From UBA5796 sp040752455 (lineage in GTDB: Bacteria; Chloroflexota; Anaerolineae; Anaerolineales; Villigracilaceae), in the NCBI GenBank assembly GCA_049324115.1, contig JBMOMN010000017.1:1-64000 (forward strand): a DNA stretch of 64,000 nucleotides. Reading direction: 5' to 3'. Positions 26,433 to 35,400 of the stretch are shown here, piece by piece. The notes beneath the pieces were generated by a model. The model worked only from the letters and a program-made list of their open reading frames with translations, was not told the origin of the DNA and ran no database searches. Both the position numbers and the translations under genes were made by a program. The stretch's first letter is position 1, and each line of letters starts with the position of its first letter.

Positions 26433-27500
26433 TTACCGAACACTGAAGGCTTTCCCGAACGCCGCCATGAACTCCTGCGGCTTTTCGATGTAAGGCGAAT
26501 GGGCGGTATCGGCCATGACGATCTCCTCGAAGTCGCCGCCCCCGGCCTGGTATTGCTCCAAAATGTGACGGGTCTGCCCGACCATCGGCTGGGGCGGGTA
26601 GACCTCCGCGCCGGGCCAGCCGGGGACGAAGCCCAACTGGCCGAGGGTGCCGAAATCGAAGAACGAGTTGTCCGAGACGATCTGGTCCGATTCGCCGCGG
26701 ATCCACAGGATTTTGGGCTTGGGCTGGACCGCGATGAACTTTTCCACGCTGTCGCCGACGTATTTGGGCGAGAGGGCGTTGATCGGGCCGAACCTGCCGG
26801 GGGCCACGTTGGGCCAGTTTGCCGAAGCGACGAAATCGCCGGGATATTTGTCCGGGCCGACCTTTTCGGTCAGCAGCGAGGAGAGCAGGTCTTCTTCGCG
26901 GGCTGGAACGAACGGCGGTTTCCAGTAGAAGGTGTTCATCACCACGCGAGGTGAAGCCTGGGGATTGTCCGCGCTGCGGTCGCCGGCGGCGATCAGCTTG
27001 GGGAAATCGGGGTTGACGATCCCGCCGCCGGAACCGGCGAAGTCGTCGTAGCAGGGCCGGCCGTCGAGTCCCTTGCAGCCGCCGAACCCGTAGGGTGAAC
27101 CGGGGTTGACCAGGGTCCCGCTCAGGACCCGCGACGGCGCGGCGGTCACGAGACCAAACACAATCGTCCCGCCCATCGAGTGGCCGATGACGTGGGTCTT
27201 GTCAATTTCGAGCGCGTCGAGCAGGGCCAGCAGGTCGTCCACCCAGTCGCCCATGCCGCGCCTGGCGTCGATCAGCTTGTCTTCGGTGTCGCCGTAGCCG
27301 CGCAGGTCGGGCGCGAGGCCGCGCATCCCCTCCGGGAGCATGAGCATGATCTCCTCCCAGTAAGACGCGGACGAGGCGTTGCCATGGATGAAGAGCACCG
27401 GCGTGCCGTCGTCGGGTCCGCTGAACAGGACGTGGGTCTTGATCCGGGCGGTTTCGACCATTTTGGAGCGGATACCAGGTAAAGTAGGAACGGTGGGCAT
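26433..27500 (-). CDS. Alpha/beta hydrolase
   Basis: Third hydrolase of the cluster, 355 residues, longer than the other two because of an insertion of about 90 residues in the cap region (roughly residues 140-230), which includes two Cys (GGCKGLDGRPCYDD). The nucleophile elbow is GHSMGG near residue 106, the acid is likely in IRGESDQIVSDNSF and the His in ADTAHSPYIEKP. AAAGGAG lies before the ATG at 27500. It stands between the thiolase and an acyl-CoA ligase. Substrate unknown. Confidence 0.85.
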   Translation of the reverse strand: MPTVPTLPGIRSKMVETARIKTHVLFSGPDDGTPVLFIHGNASSASYWEEIMLMLPEGMRGLAPDLRGYGDTEDKLIDARRGMGDWVDDLLALLDALEIDKTHVIGHSMGGTIVFGLVTAAPSRVLSGTLVNPGSPYGFGGCKGLDGRPCYDDFAGSGGGIVNPDFPKLIAAGDRSADNPQASPRVVMNTFYWKPPFVPAREEDLLSSLLTEKVGPDKYPGDFVASANWPNVAPGRFGPINALSPKYVGDSVEKFIAVQPKPKILWIRGESDQIVSDNSFFDFGTLGQLGFVPGWPGAEVYPPQPMVGQTRHILEQYQAGGGDFEEIVMADTAHSPYIEKPQEFMAAFGKAFSVR

Positions 27501-27567
27501 GTCAATTCTCCTTTTTGTTTGGTTACCGGAGTCGAAAATCTCCCGATTTTCGCTCTTGCCACAAGCA

Positions 27568-29109
27568 TCAAACGTCGGGAGACGTTTGAGTCCAGTGATC
27601 GCGCAACTCGCGCTTCAAAATCTTCCCTGCCGCCGAAATGGGCAGGGCCTCCATGAAACTGACCGATTTCGGAACCTTGTATTTTGCCAGGCGTTCGGCC
27701 ATGAATTGCAGCAGTTCTTCCTCAGTCGCCGATGCGCCCGGCTTGAGCACCACACAGGCCTTACCCACCTCGCCCCATTTCGGGTCGGGCAGGCCGATCA
27801 CGGCGCATATATGGACCGCCGGGTGCTGGTAGAGCGCCTTTTCGATCTCCGCCGGGTAAACGTTCTCGCCGCCGCTGATGAACATATCCTTCTTGCGGTC
27901 CACGATGTAGAAATAGCCCTCGGCGTCGAAGCGGGCCACGTCGCCGGTGTGGAAGTAGCCGCGCTCGTCCACGGCCGCGGCGCTCGCCTGGGGATCGTTG
28001 AAATAGCCGGAGCAGTACGACGGCCCTTTGAGCACCAGTTCGCCCTCCTCGCCCGGCCCCAGGAAGTTGTTCCCGTCGTCCACGATGCGGGCGTCCACGA
28101 AGAAGTTGGGCCGCCCGATCGAACCGGCCTTGCGGACGGCGTCTTCGGGGGCCAGGGCGAAGATGCCGGGGCCAAACTCGGTCATGCCGAAGCCCTGTTT
28201 GAAGCGGATGCCTTTTTCGGTGGTGTACTTTTCGACCAGCGGGACCGGCAGCGGCGCGCCGCCCGAAGTGCAAAAGCGCAGCGCGGACAGGTCGGCCTGC
28301 TCCCAGTTCGGGGCCTGAGTCAGCATCTGGTACATGGTCGGCACCCCGGCGAAGACGGTCACTTTTTCCCGTTCGAGCAGCTCCAGCACCTGGGCCGGTT
28401 CGAACTGGCGGATGAAGATGGTCGTCCCGCCGAAGATGACCTGCGGCAGGGTGTAGACGAACAACCCGCCGGTGTGGAACATGGGGAAGACGTTGAGATA
28501 AATGTCGTTGTGGGTCAGGTCGTGGATGACGGTGTTGAGCGTGTTCCAGGCGATCATCCGGTGCGAGACCTCGGCGGCTTTGGGCAGGCCGGTCGTCCCG
28601 CCGGTGAAGATCAGGGCCGCGGTGTCCTCGGCTTCGAGCGTCTCGCAGGTGACGGGGGAATCTGGCGCAACCCGCAGGACCGATTCAAAGTGGAGGCTTC
28701 CGGCTGCGCCATCGCCGTCAAAGTGGAGAGTGGTAAGTGGTAAGTGGTAAGTGACCTGGGCAACGTTTTCGCGGAAATCGTCGGAGAAGACCAGCACTTT
28801 CGGCGTGACGCTGCGGAAGATGTCGAGCAGTTCGCGCCAGTTCAGCCGCCAGTTGAGGGCGGTGTGGACCGCGCCGAGCTTGCCGCAGGCAAAGAACACG
28901 TCCAGGTGCTCGTAGCCGTCTTTGGCGAGGATCGCCACCCGGTCGCCTTTGCCCACGCCCTGCGACTTGAGCCAGTTCGCCAGTTTGTCGGCGCGCCGGT
29001 TGGCCTCCCGGTAGGTCAGCCGCCATTCGGGAGACTTGCCCGCATCAATGAAGGCGAGTTTGTCGGGGCTATAGAGTTCGCGCCGGGCCAGATAATCGCC
29101 AATATACAT
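27568..29109 (-). CDS. Acyl-CoA synthetase (AMP-forming) with repeat-derived insert
   Basis: Second adenylate-forming CoA ligase, 513 residues. A3 motif FTGGTTGLPKAAEVSH, A5 QGFGMTEFGPG, A7 GYFHTGDVARFDAEGYFYIVDRKKDMFISGGENVYPAE and A10 PISAAGKILKRELRDH are all present. Residues 120-129 (TYHLPLTTLH) are encoded by a GGTAAGT word repeat at 28732-28752 of the type otherwise confined to gaps; they fall in a surface-loop region of the N-terminal domain. AAAGGAG precedes the ATG at 29109. It is not closely similar to the ligase at 22044, so two substrates or two steps are likely. Confidence 0.88.
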   Translation of the reverse strand: MYIGDYLARRELYSPDKLAFIDAGKSPEWRLTYREANRRADKLANWLKSQGVGKGDRVAILAKDGYEHLDVFFACGKLGAVHTALNWRLNWRELLDIFRSVTPKVLVFSDDFRENVAQVTYHLPLTTLHFDGDGAAGSLHFESVLRVAPDSPVTCETLEAEDTAALIFTGGTTGLPKAAEVSHRMIAWNTLNTVIHDLTHNDIYLNVFPMFHTGGLFVYTLPQVIFGGTTIFIRQFEPAQVLELLEREKVTVFAGVPTMYQMLTQAPNWEQADLSALRFCTSGGAPLPVPLVEKYTTEKGIRFKQGFGMTEFGPGIFALAPEDAVRKAGSIGRPNFFVDARIVDDGNNFLGPGEEGELVLKGPSYCSGYFNDPQASAAAVDERGYFHTGDVARFDAEGYFYIVDRKKDMFISGGENVYPAEIEKALYQHPAVHICAVIGLPDPKWGEVGKACVVLKPGASATEEELLQFMAERLAKYKVPKSVSFMEALPISAAGKILKRELRDHWTQTSPDV

Positions 29110-29134
29110 GCACTGCTCCTTTGGTAATTACCAA

Positions 29135-30136
29135 TTACTCCTTACCAACCCATCTCCACACCGACGAGGCCATGGTGATCCCGCCGCCGCTGGCGCAGAA
29201 CAGGATCACGTCGCCGGGTTGGGGGCCTTTGCCCTGGTCAATTGCGTCGTCGAGGGCCATGGCCACGCACGGGGAGCCGGTGTAACCCCATTTGTCCATG
29301 ACCCAGTGGGTCTTTTGGATGGGCTGTTCGAGCAGGTCCATCATGTATTCGATGGTGCGCAGGTTGAGCTGGGTGAAATAGAACTGGTCCACGTCGTCGA
29401 AGGCCAGGCCGCCCTTGTCGAGCGCGCCCTGCATCAGTTTGGGCCAGTATTCGGTGTTGAAGGTCTTGGGGAATTTGCGGACGAACTCGACCTTGGGCGC
29501 GCCAAAATCTGACAAATTCACCGGCGTGCAGGGACGGAACGCGCCGCCGGTGTAGATGCCGAGCGCATCGTGGAACTCGCCCACCGCCAGGAAGTTGCTG
29601 CCGATGAAGCCCGGCTCCTCGCCCACCCCCAGCACGACCGCCCCGGCCCCGTCGGCGAACAGGTTGGCAGTCTTCTTGTCGCTGAAGTCGAGGAAGCGGC
29701 TCATGCCGTAACCTCCGGCGACGAGGATATACCGGTAATTCGGCTCGGTCATCAGGTAACGGGCGCCCTGGTCGAGGGCCGTGACCCAGCCGGCGCAGGC
29801 CGAGTTAACGTCGTAGCAGCCGGCGGTCGCGCCGAGTTTGTGCTGCACCACGATGGAGGTGGAAGGCGAGAGGTAATCCGGCGTGTCGGTGGAGACGATG
29901 ATCAGGTCCAGGTCGGCGGCCGATAGTCCGGCGCGCTCGAGGGCCTTCTTCGAGGCCTCCACGATCAGGTCGGAGGTGGTCTGCTCGGGCGACATCCAGC
30001 GGCGTTCGCGGATGCCGACGTTGGCGAGCAGCCACTCGTGGGTGGATTCGCCCATCAGCGCATCCACCTCGGCGTTGGTGACAACCCGCTCCGGGACGTA
30101 GCTGCCGGTGGACAGGATTTGGGGGTATCGAGGCAT
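29135..30136 (-). CDS. KAS III-like 3-oxoacyl synthase
   Basis: Thiolase-superfamily condensing enzyme of FabH/KAS III type, 333 residues. The nucleophile is C114 in DVNSACAGWVTA. In FabH the other triad members lie in PHQAN and GNTSA; here the aligned stretches are FTQLNLRTIE and KWGYTGSPC, so His is replaced by Thr and Asn by Tyr. This argues against ordinary fatty-acid initiation and for an acyl-transfer or HMG-CoA-synthase/PhlA-like role. GGAG precedes the ATG at 30136. It precedes the ligase gene by 25 bp. Confidence 0.82.
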   Translation of the reverse strand: MPRYPQILSTGSYVPERVVTNAEVDALMGESTHEWLLANVGIRERRWMSPEQTTSDLIVEASKKALERAGLSAADLDLIIVSTDTPDYLSPSTSIVVQHKLGATAGCYDVNSACAGWVTALDQGARYLMTEPNYRYILVAGGYGMSRFLDFSDKKTANLFADGAGAVVLGVGEEPGFIGSNFLAVGEFHDALGIYTGGAFRPCTPVNLSDFGAPKVEFVRKFPKTFNTEYWPKLMQGALDKGGLAFDDVDQFYFTQLNLRTIEYMMDLLEQPIQKTHWVMDKWGYTGSPCVAMALDDAIDQGKGPQPGDVILFCASGGGITMASSVWRWVGKE

Positions 30137-30149
30137 GTATGTATTTCTC

Positions 30150-30235
30150 CGTATCAATCAATGGGTCTCGGTACGGCGGCTGTCGAGTTGTCTGAAAGAC
30201 AGTATCGAGACCCGCCGCCTACTCGACCGCCTAGG
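30150..30235. repeat. ggtctcggtac inverted repeat
   Basis: GGGTCTCGGTACGGCGGCTGTCGAG is mirrored by GTATCGAGACCCGCCGCCTACTCGAC. It shares words with the 40-bp repeat at 25007-25140 and overlaps the 3' end of the SDR gene. Confidence 0.8.
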
Positions 30236-30995
30236 TTCCCACCACGATTCCGCCGTCGACGCGTAACGTCTCGCCAGTGATAAAGGAGGCTTCGTCGGAA
30301 GCCAGGAACAGGTAGGCGTTGGCGATGTCGCGCGGCTCGCCCAGGCGTCCCAGCGGGGTGCGGGATTTCATCCCGTCCAGGACCTTTTCCGGCATGGCCG
30401 TGACCATCTCGGTGGCGGTGAAGCCGGGGGCCACGGCGTTGACCCGGATGCCGAAGCGGCCCAGCTCGCGTGACCAGACCTTGGTCATGCCGATCACGCC
30501 GGATTTGGTGGCGACGTAGTTGGTCTGGCCGAAGTTGCCGTCCAGGCCGACGATGGAGGTGGCGTTGAGGATCACGCCGCCGCCCTGCTTCGCCATCACC
30601 GGGGCTACGGCCTGGGTGCAGTTGAAGACGCCCTTCAGGTTGACGGAAATAACCAGGTCGAAATTGGCCTCGGACATCTGCCCGACCAGTTCGCCGTCCT
30701 TCATCTTGATGAGCTGGCCGTCCCGCAAAATCCCGGCATTGTTGACCAGCACATCAATCCGGCCGTATTTGGCGACGACGGTCTCGATCCAGGCCTGGAC
30801 ATCCTCGCGGCTGGCGACGTTGACCTTGTAGAAGGCCGCGCCCTCCCCCAATTCCTTGACGGCGGCCTGTCCGGCCTCCTCGTTCACGTCACAGATGACG
30901 ACTTTGGCCCCCTCCTCGGCAAATCGCAGGGCAGTGGCTTTGCCGATCCCTGCCGCGCCGCCGGTGACGAGCACGATTTTGTCTTTCATGCGCAT
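30231..30995 (-). CDS. Short-chain dehydrogenase/reductase, FabG-like
   Basis: NAD(P)-dependent SDR of 254 residues. The cofactor motif is TGGAAGIGKATALRFAEEGA near residue 11, NNAG follows near 88, and the catalytic Ser-Tyr-Lys are in NATSIVGLDGNFGQTNYVATKSG. The C-terminal FLASDEASFITGETLRVDGG is typical of FabG-like 3-oxoacyl reductases. AGGAGA lies 7 nt before the ATG at 30995. It is the first gene of the catabolic/importer train and may act on a 3-hydroxyacyl-CoA. Confidence 0.9.
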   Translation of the reverse strand: MRMKDKIVLVTGGAAGIGKATALRFAEEGAKVVICDVNEEAGQAAVKELGEGAAFYKVNVASREDVQAWIETVVAKYGRIDVLVNNAGILRDGQLIKMKDGELVGQMSEANFDLVISVNLKGVFNCTQAVAPVMAKQGGGVILNATSIVGLDGNFGQTNYVATKSGVIGMTKVWSRELGRFGIRVNAVAPGFTATEMVTAMPEKVLDGMKSRTPLGRLGEPRDIANAYLFLASDEASFITGETLRVDGGIVVGT

Positions 30996-31019
30996 GATTG
31001 TTTCTCCTGTGTGATGAGT

Positions 31020-31080
31020 TTTCCAGTAACGCGAGATTTATCTCGCAAATGACGACCTGAATGTCGCGTTACGCTATTTC
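31020..31080. repeat. gtaacgcga nested palindrome
   Basis: GTAACGCGA (31027-31035) pairs with TCGCGTTAC (31064-31072); inside, GCGAGATTTATCTCGC is itself a hairpin. It lies upstream of the SDR gene where the train's promoter would be expected; no promoter hexamers were recognised. Confidence 0.75.
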
Positions 31081-31088
31081 TCGGTAAA

Positions 31089-31328
31089 CTACGCGCCACC
31101 CGGGCCGGATCCGGTACTTGGAAAAATACCGGGGTCATGGTCGAGCGGCACGTAGCGGCGGATGAATTCGACGGCATCCTCCCAGGTGTTGAAGTTCATC
31201 TCCTCGTCGCTCTGGATGTGGCGGATGGCGCCGCGATAAGCGGGCTGCGTCCCGCCTTCGGCGGGAGCCGCTTCCATGACAAACCGGATGACGAAAGATG
31301 AGATCGAGGGGGTGATGCGGGAGTCCAT
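31089..31328 (-). CDS. Small conserved-looking protein, 79 residues
   Basis: The central part, RGAIRHIQSDEEMNFNTWED and the following AVEFIRRYVPLD, looks like a compact folded domain with alternating charged and hydrophobic residues. The C-terminus (STGSGPGGA) looks like low-complexity or repeat-derived sequence, and the N-terminal ten residues are uncertain. No family name is recalled with confidence. It is isolated between the SDR gene and the toxin gene on the same strand. An SH3-like or sequence-wide fold is possible; function unknown. Confidence 0.55.
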   Translation of the reverse strand: MDSRITPSISSFVIRFVMEAAPAEGGTQPAYRGAIRHIQSDEEMNFNTWEDAVEFIRRYVPLDHDPGIFPSTGSGPGGA

Positions 31329-31409
31329 CGCTATCAGGATAGCAGATGGAGGTAACGGGGAGGTTACAGAAGGAGAGAGCAGAGAGTAGAGAGCCGGGAA
31401 CAGTTGGAA

Positions 31410-31868
31410 CTAAAGCGTATCATCCAGCAGTTCGGTATGGCCGGCCAGCCAGGTTTTCAGCGCATTGACCAGGTGCTCTACATCGCCGAGCTGGGTTGAA
31501 CAGGTTTCGTAAAGTTCTTCTGCGCTGACCTCGTGATAAAAATGCACCATCCGGTTACGGTATCCGGCCAGGGTACGCAATAAACCGGCATCGTCTGGAG
31601 AAAGAATACCATGCTCGCTCAATCCCTGGGCGATTTCCTTGTATTCGCTGACGCCGGTCGCAAATCCTTTTGCCAGGATGTGACGGCCCAAGTCCAGCAA
31701 GGCTTCCAAAGCCCGGCGCAGGCAGGATTCGGCTGTCCAGGTGTTGCGCTTGTCGGCGAAAAACTTTTCCCGTGAGTCGAGGGGGAGAGAGCGGAGTTCG
31801 ACCAGCATTTTATCCACCCATTCAAGCCGATCTGTAACGACCCGGCGCGACATTTTTTGCGGCATCAT
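31410..31868 (-). CDS. hepT: HepT-like HEPN toxin (DUF86)
   Basis: HEPN-domain ribonuclease toxin of 152 residues. The catalytic motif R-x4-H-x-Y is present as R104, H109 and Y111 in AGYRNRMVHFY; the Tyr is the residue AMPylated by the cognate MntA in characterised pairs. Start ATG overlaps the mntA stop by 4 bp (ATGA), so the two are translationally coupled, with the antitoxin first. Normal length for the family. Confidence 0.9.
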   Translation of the reverse strand: MMPQKMSRRVVTDRLEWVDKMLVELRSLPLDSREKFFADKRNTWTAESCLRRALEALLDLGRHILAKGFATGVSEYKEIAQGLSEHGILSPDDAGLLRTLAGYRNRMVHFYHEVSAEELYETCSTQLGDVEHLVNALKTWLAGHTELLDDTL

Positions 31869-32278
31869 GACTTTTTCTCCAGGATCAAGGCCATCCGCTC
31901 ACGTTCCAGGGGAGCCAGGTCTCCGGCGCGGCGCAGGATGTAGAGATCGTATTCGTCGGCCAGGTAAGAATCGTTGGCGTACAACCGCTCGCCGCGGATG
32001 ACGTTGGCCGCCAGGAAGGGATCGGCTTCTGGTAAGACGACCAGGTCGACGCGGGAAACGTCGAACAGCGTTTCCAAGTCGAGCGCCAATTGGACTTTTC
32101 CTTTCACCGAAAGGGGATTGCGGGGCAAAACGCCGATGTCGAGGTCGCTCTCGCCGGGGGGCATCGCCTCACCGCTCAGGATGAAGCGCGCCGCTGCCTG
32201 CCCGCGGCTGCCGAAAGCGTACAGGATACTGAGCGCATATTTTTCGCACAGGCGGGTCAGTTGCTTTGCGGGTTCCAT
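31865..32278 (-). CDS. mntA: MntA-like nucleotidyltransferase antitoxin
   Basis: Minimal nucleotidyltransferase, 137 residues, predicted to inactivate HepT by adding AMP groups. The NTase signature is AFGSRG (G23-S24) followed by ESDLDIGV with D45 and D47. The spacing between GS and DxD is longer than usual because of an insertion of about ten residues (AARFILSGEAMPPG). The ATG at 32278 is chosen from the motif distance; in-frame codons upstream lie in a dispersed repeat. A -10 hexamer sits six bases before this ATG, so the mRNA may be leaderless. Confidence 0.9.
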   Translation of the reverse strand: MEPAKQLTRLCEKYALSILYAFGSRGQAAARFILSGEAMPPGESDLDIGVLPRNPLSVKGKVQLALDLETLFDVSRVDLVVLPEADPFLAANVIRGERLYANDSYLADEYDLYILRRAGDLAPLERERMALILEKKS

Positions 32279-32284
32279 GGAATC

Positions 32285-32309
32285 ATTATACACGGGTAAC
32301 TGTTTACCC
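32285..32309 (-). promoter_or_regulatory. mntA promoter -10 and palindromic operator candidate
   Basis: On the minus strand TATAAT occupies 32290-32285, six bases before the mntA ATG. Directly upstream is the palindrome GGGTAA-CTGT-TTACCC (32294-32309), where the -35 region would be. This could be an autoregulation site of the toxin-antitoxin operon. Confidence 0.55.
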
Positions 32310-32405
32310 GCGAGTGCATCGCACCTGCTTATCGGACCAAAACCGATTAAACGGTGTCTGTTGAAACTTGAGACAGCTCCGTTTAACCTGGTGCGACGCA
32401 CCGTT
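32310..32405. repeat. Palindrome-ended dispersed element, copy 2
   Basis: Bounded by GCGAGTGCATCGCACCTG and CTGGTGCGACGCACC, the same ends as the element at 8670-8765, about 95 bp apart. The interior differs and contains ACGGTGTCTGTTGAAAC and GAGACAGCTCCGTT, partly inverted. It lies between the mntA promoter and the stop of the SARP gene. Confidence 0.75.
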
Positions 32406-32415
32406 TAAGCGCGCG

Positions 32416-35400
32416 CTACCCGCCGCCTACCAATCGGCGGTAGAGTTCCTCGGTTTCCGGCGAGGGCGATACGTCCAATTCGTCCCGCAGGGTTTCCAGG
32501 CAGCGGCGGTAGGCGCGTCCCACCTGGCCGCGGTCGCCGAGGCGGTGATAGGCCAGCATCAGGTGACGGTAGGCCCGCTCCCAGCAGTTGTCCTGGGCCA
32601 GGATGCGCTGGCACAGCTCGATGGCTTCGGTGTAACGCTTTTGCTCGATGAATATTTCAGCCAGGCGGTCGGCGCTTTCGAGGAACAGGGTCGCCAGTCG
32701 CTCGCGTTCCTCGGCCGCCCAGGTCTCGTAGAGCGTGTCGGGGAGGTATTCGCCCTGGTACAACCCCACAGCACGCTGGAGCAGGCCCGGGTCCGGGGGC
32801 GAGGCGTGGCGCACCGCCTGGACGAACTGGTCCGCGTCCAGCCACAGGTCGGCGTTCGGGCGCAGGCAGTAGGTCGTCCCTTCCCGCAATATGAAAGCCG
32901 AATCGCTGCCGGGTTCGCGCTCCGGTTCGAGGGCCTGGTAGAGGGCGTTGAGGGTGATCTTGAAGTTGCGCTGGGCGGTGGCGGGATCGGTCCCCGGCCA
33001 GAGATGCTCGCAAATCTGGTCACGGTCGAGGGGCGAATGGCGGCAGGTGAGCAGCAACTGGAAGAGCTGGCGGGCCTTCTCGCGCCGCCACCCGTTGGCC
33101 GGGACGGGTTCGCGGCCGCGCCAGACCTGGAACGTCCCCAGGGCGCGGACGCGCAGCCGGTAGCCGGGGTGGTGGACAATGCCGGGCAACTCCAGTTCGT
33201 CGAGCAGGTGGGCAACGTAAGGGCCTTCCCAGCCGCGCTCGCGGGCGGCGACCAGCAACGGGATGAAGATGCGCTCGTCCGGCGCGCCCAGGGTGGACGG
33301 GCGGGTGAACAGGAAGCCGTAGCCCCCGGCCCGGCAGGCGGCCAGCACTTCAGGCAGCGAGCGTTCGAGACGGGCGGCCTGCTTCCGTTTCGAGAAGCCG
33401 AGACTCAGCCACAGCCGGGACGCGGTGGCCCCGAAAGGATCGCTGCACTCCTGGAAGCCGAGCACGGCCCGGTTGAGCCAGTCTTCGGCGGCCTCGTAGC
33501 GGGCGGCCAGGGTCAGGCTGGCGCCCATCGTCAGGCGGGTGAGGGAGGCGATCCACTCGTCCCCGGCCTGGTCGGCGATCTCGATGGCCTCCCGCGCGTG
33601 GGACTGGGCGGCGGCCAGGTCGCCCTGGTAGCCGAAGACGCGGCACAGGCCCCAGTCGGCTTCGACCAGCAGGCGCGGCACGACCAGCGTGCGGCTGATC
33701 TCGACGCTCTTTTCGAACTGGGCGCGGGCCTGGGCGTAATTTTCGGCTTCGGACCCCTCCGCGCCGGAGAGCATCAGGGCGTGACCCTGGCGCATGTGGC
33801 CGACGGCGGTGACGAACGGGGATTTGAGTTCGTCGCCGCGCCGGGTGCCTTCGAGGGCGGCCTGGTAAGCCTCTTCGCCCAATCCCATGAAGGAGTAGAT
33901 CAGCGAGAGGATCAGCAGGGTCTCGCGGTGGGCGCGCGGCGTCTGGACCGGTTCGCGCTTTTCGGCTTCGGCCCGGGCTTCGAGGCCGCGCCGGGCTTCG
34001 TCCAGCCGCCCGGTGCGCAGGAGGACGCGGAAGAGCAACTGGTCGTTCGAGGGACCTTCGAGTCGCAGGTCTTCGGCGCGCTGGCGCAGGCGTTCGGCGT
34101 CTTCGACGTGGCCGGAGTTGAGCTTGTTCTCGGCCAGCAGTTCGTACAGACGCACCTGGGCTTCGCGGTCCTCGAAACCGTCGCTCAGGCGGATGGCTTC
34201 TTCGAGCAACTGTTCGGCCTGGCTGGGGTCCACCGTGTCGAGGTAGACGCGGGCCTGGCCGCGCAGGGCGCGGGCCACGCCGTCTTGCTGGCCGCGGGCG
34301 CGCCAGATGGTCTCGGATTGTTTGTACCAGCCGAGGGCCTCGTCGAAGCGGCTGCGCAGGCGGGCCAGTTCGCCGAGGGTGAAGATCAATGCGGGGTGCT
34401 GATGGAGCGTTTCGGGGGGCAGGGCGTCGAGATAGGCCGCCAACGTGTCGAGCCGCCCGGCCGAGAGCAGGCTGGCGGCGTAGGCGTCCAGCAGGTCGGC
34501 CACTTCGTCCCAGGCCCGGCCTTCGAGCAGGTGGTGGATGGCGTTTTCGGGGTCGTTGTTCCGCTTGAAATGGTCGGCGGCCAGGCGGTTCCAGGCTAGG
34601 CGTTGGTCGGGATCGGCCTGCTGGCGCAGGAAGTTATGGAAAATATGATGGTAGCGGAGGGCGTCGCCGGCGGTCTCGATGACGAACAGGTCCTGCCGCC
34701 GCAGGTAGGCCAGCATGGAAGCCGAGTCGGCCACAGCGTAACCGGCGGCCCGTCGCAGCGCGTCGCAGGCCTCGGGTCGCAGGTCGCGCAGCGTGGAGGT
34801 GATCAGCAGGAAGTCGCGCACGTCGGCAGGCTGGCGCTCGAAGACCTCGCGGGCCAGCATGTCGAAGAGCGCGTCCAGCGAACCGGCCTGCCAGCGCAGA
34901 GGGAATTCCAGCGGCGCGTCGGCCCGGCTGCGGAGGCTCTGCCAGATGAGTTGCAGGGCAATTGCCCAGCCCTCGGTGTAAGTGACCAGCGAGTTGACTT
35001 CCTCACCGCTCAGTTCGAGGCCGTAGTGGGTGGCGAACAGGGCCGCGATCTCGGACGAGTTGAAGGTCAGCGCCGACTGGTCGAGGGTCAGCACCTCGCC
35101 CTGGGCGCGGAAGCGCGAGAGCATCGGCAGGCTGATCGGCGGTCGCCCGGAGAGCAGCACGTGGAGTTGGGCCGGGGCCAGCCCTACCAGCCGGTCGAGG
35201 ATGTGGGCCACCTCCCCGGCGTCGGTCACCAGGTGGGCGTCGTCCAGGACGAGCAGGGTGGGCGCATCGAGGAAGGCGCTCAACGCATTGATGGTCTGGT
35301 CGAGCACACCGCGCCAGGGCAGCGGTCCCTGGATGCCGTCCCAGGTTTCGAGATGGGGTGTGGGCAGGCCGGGCAGTTCGGGTAAGGCCCGCGAAAAAGC

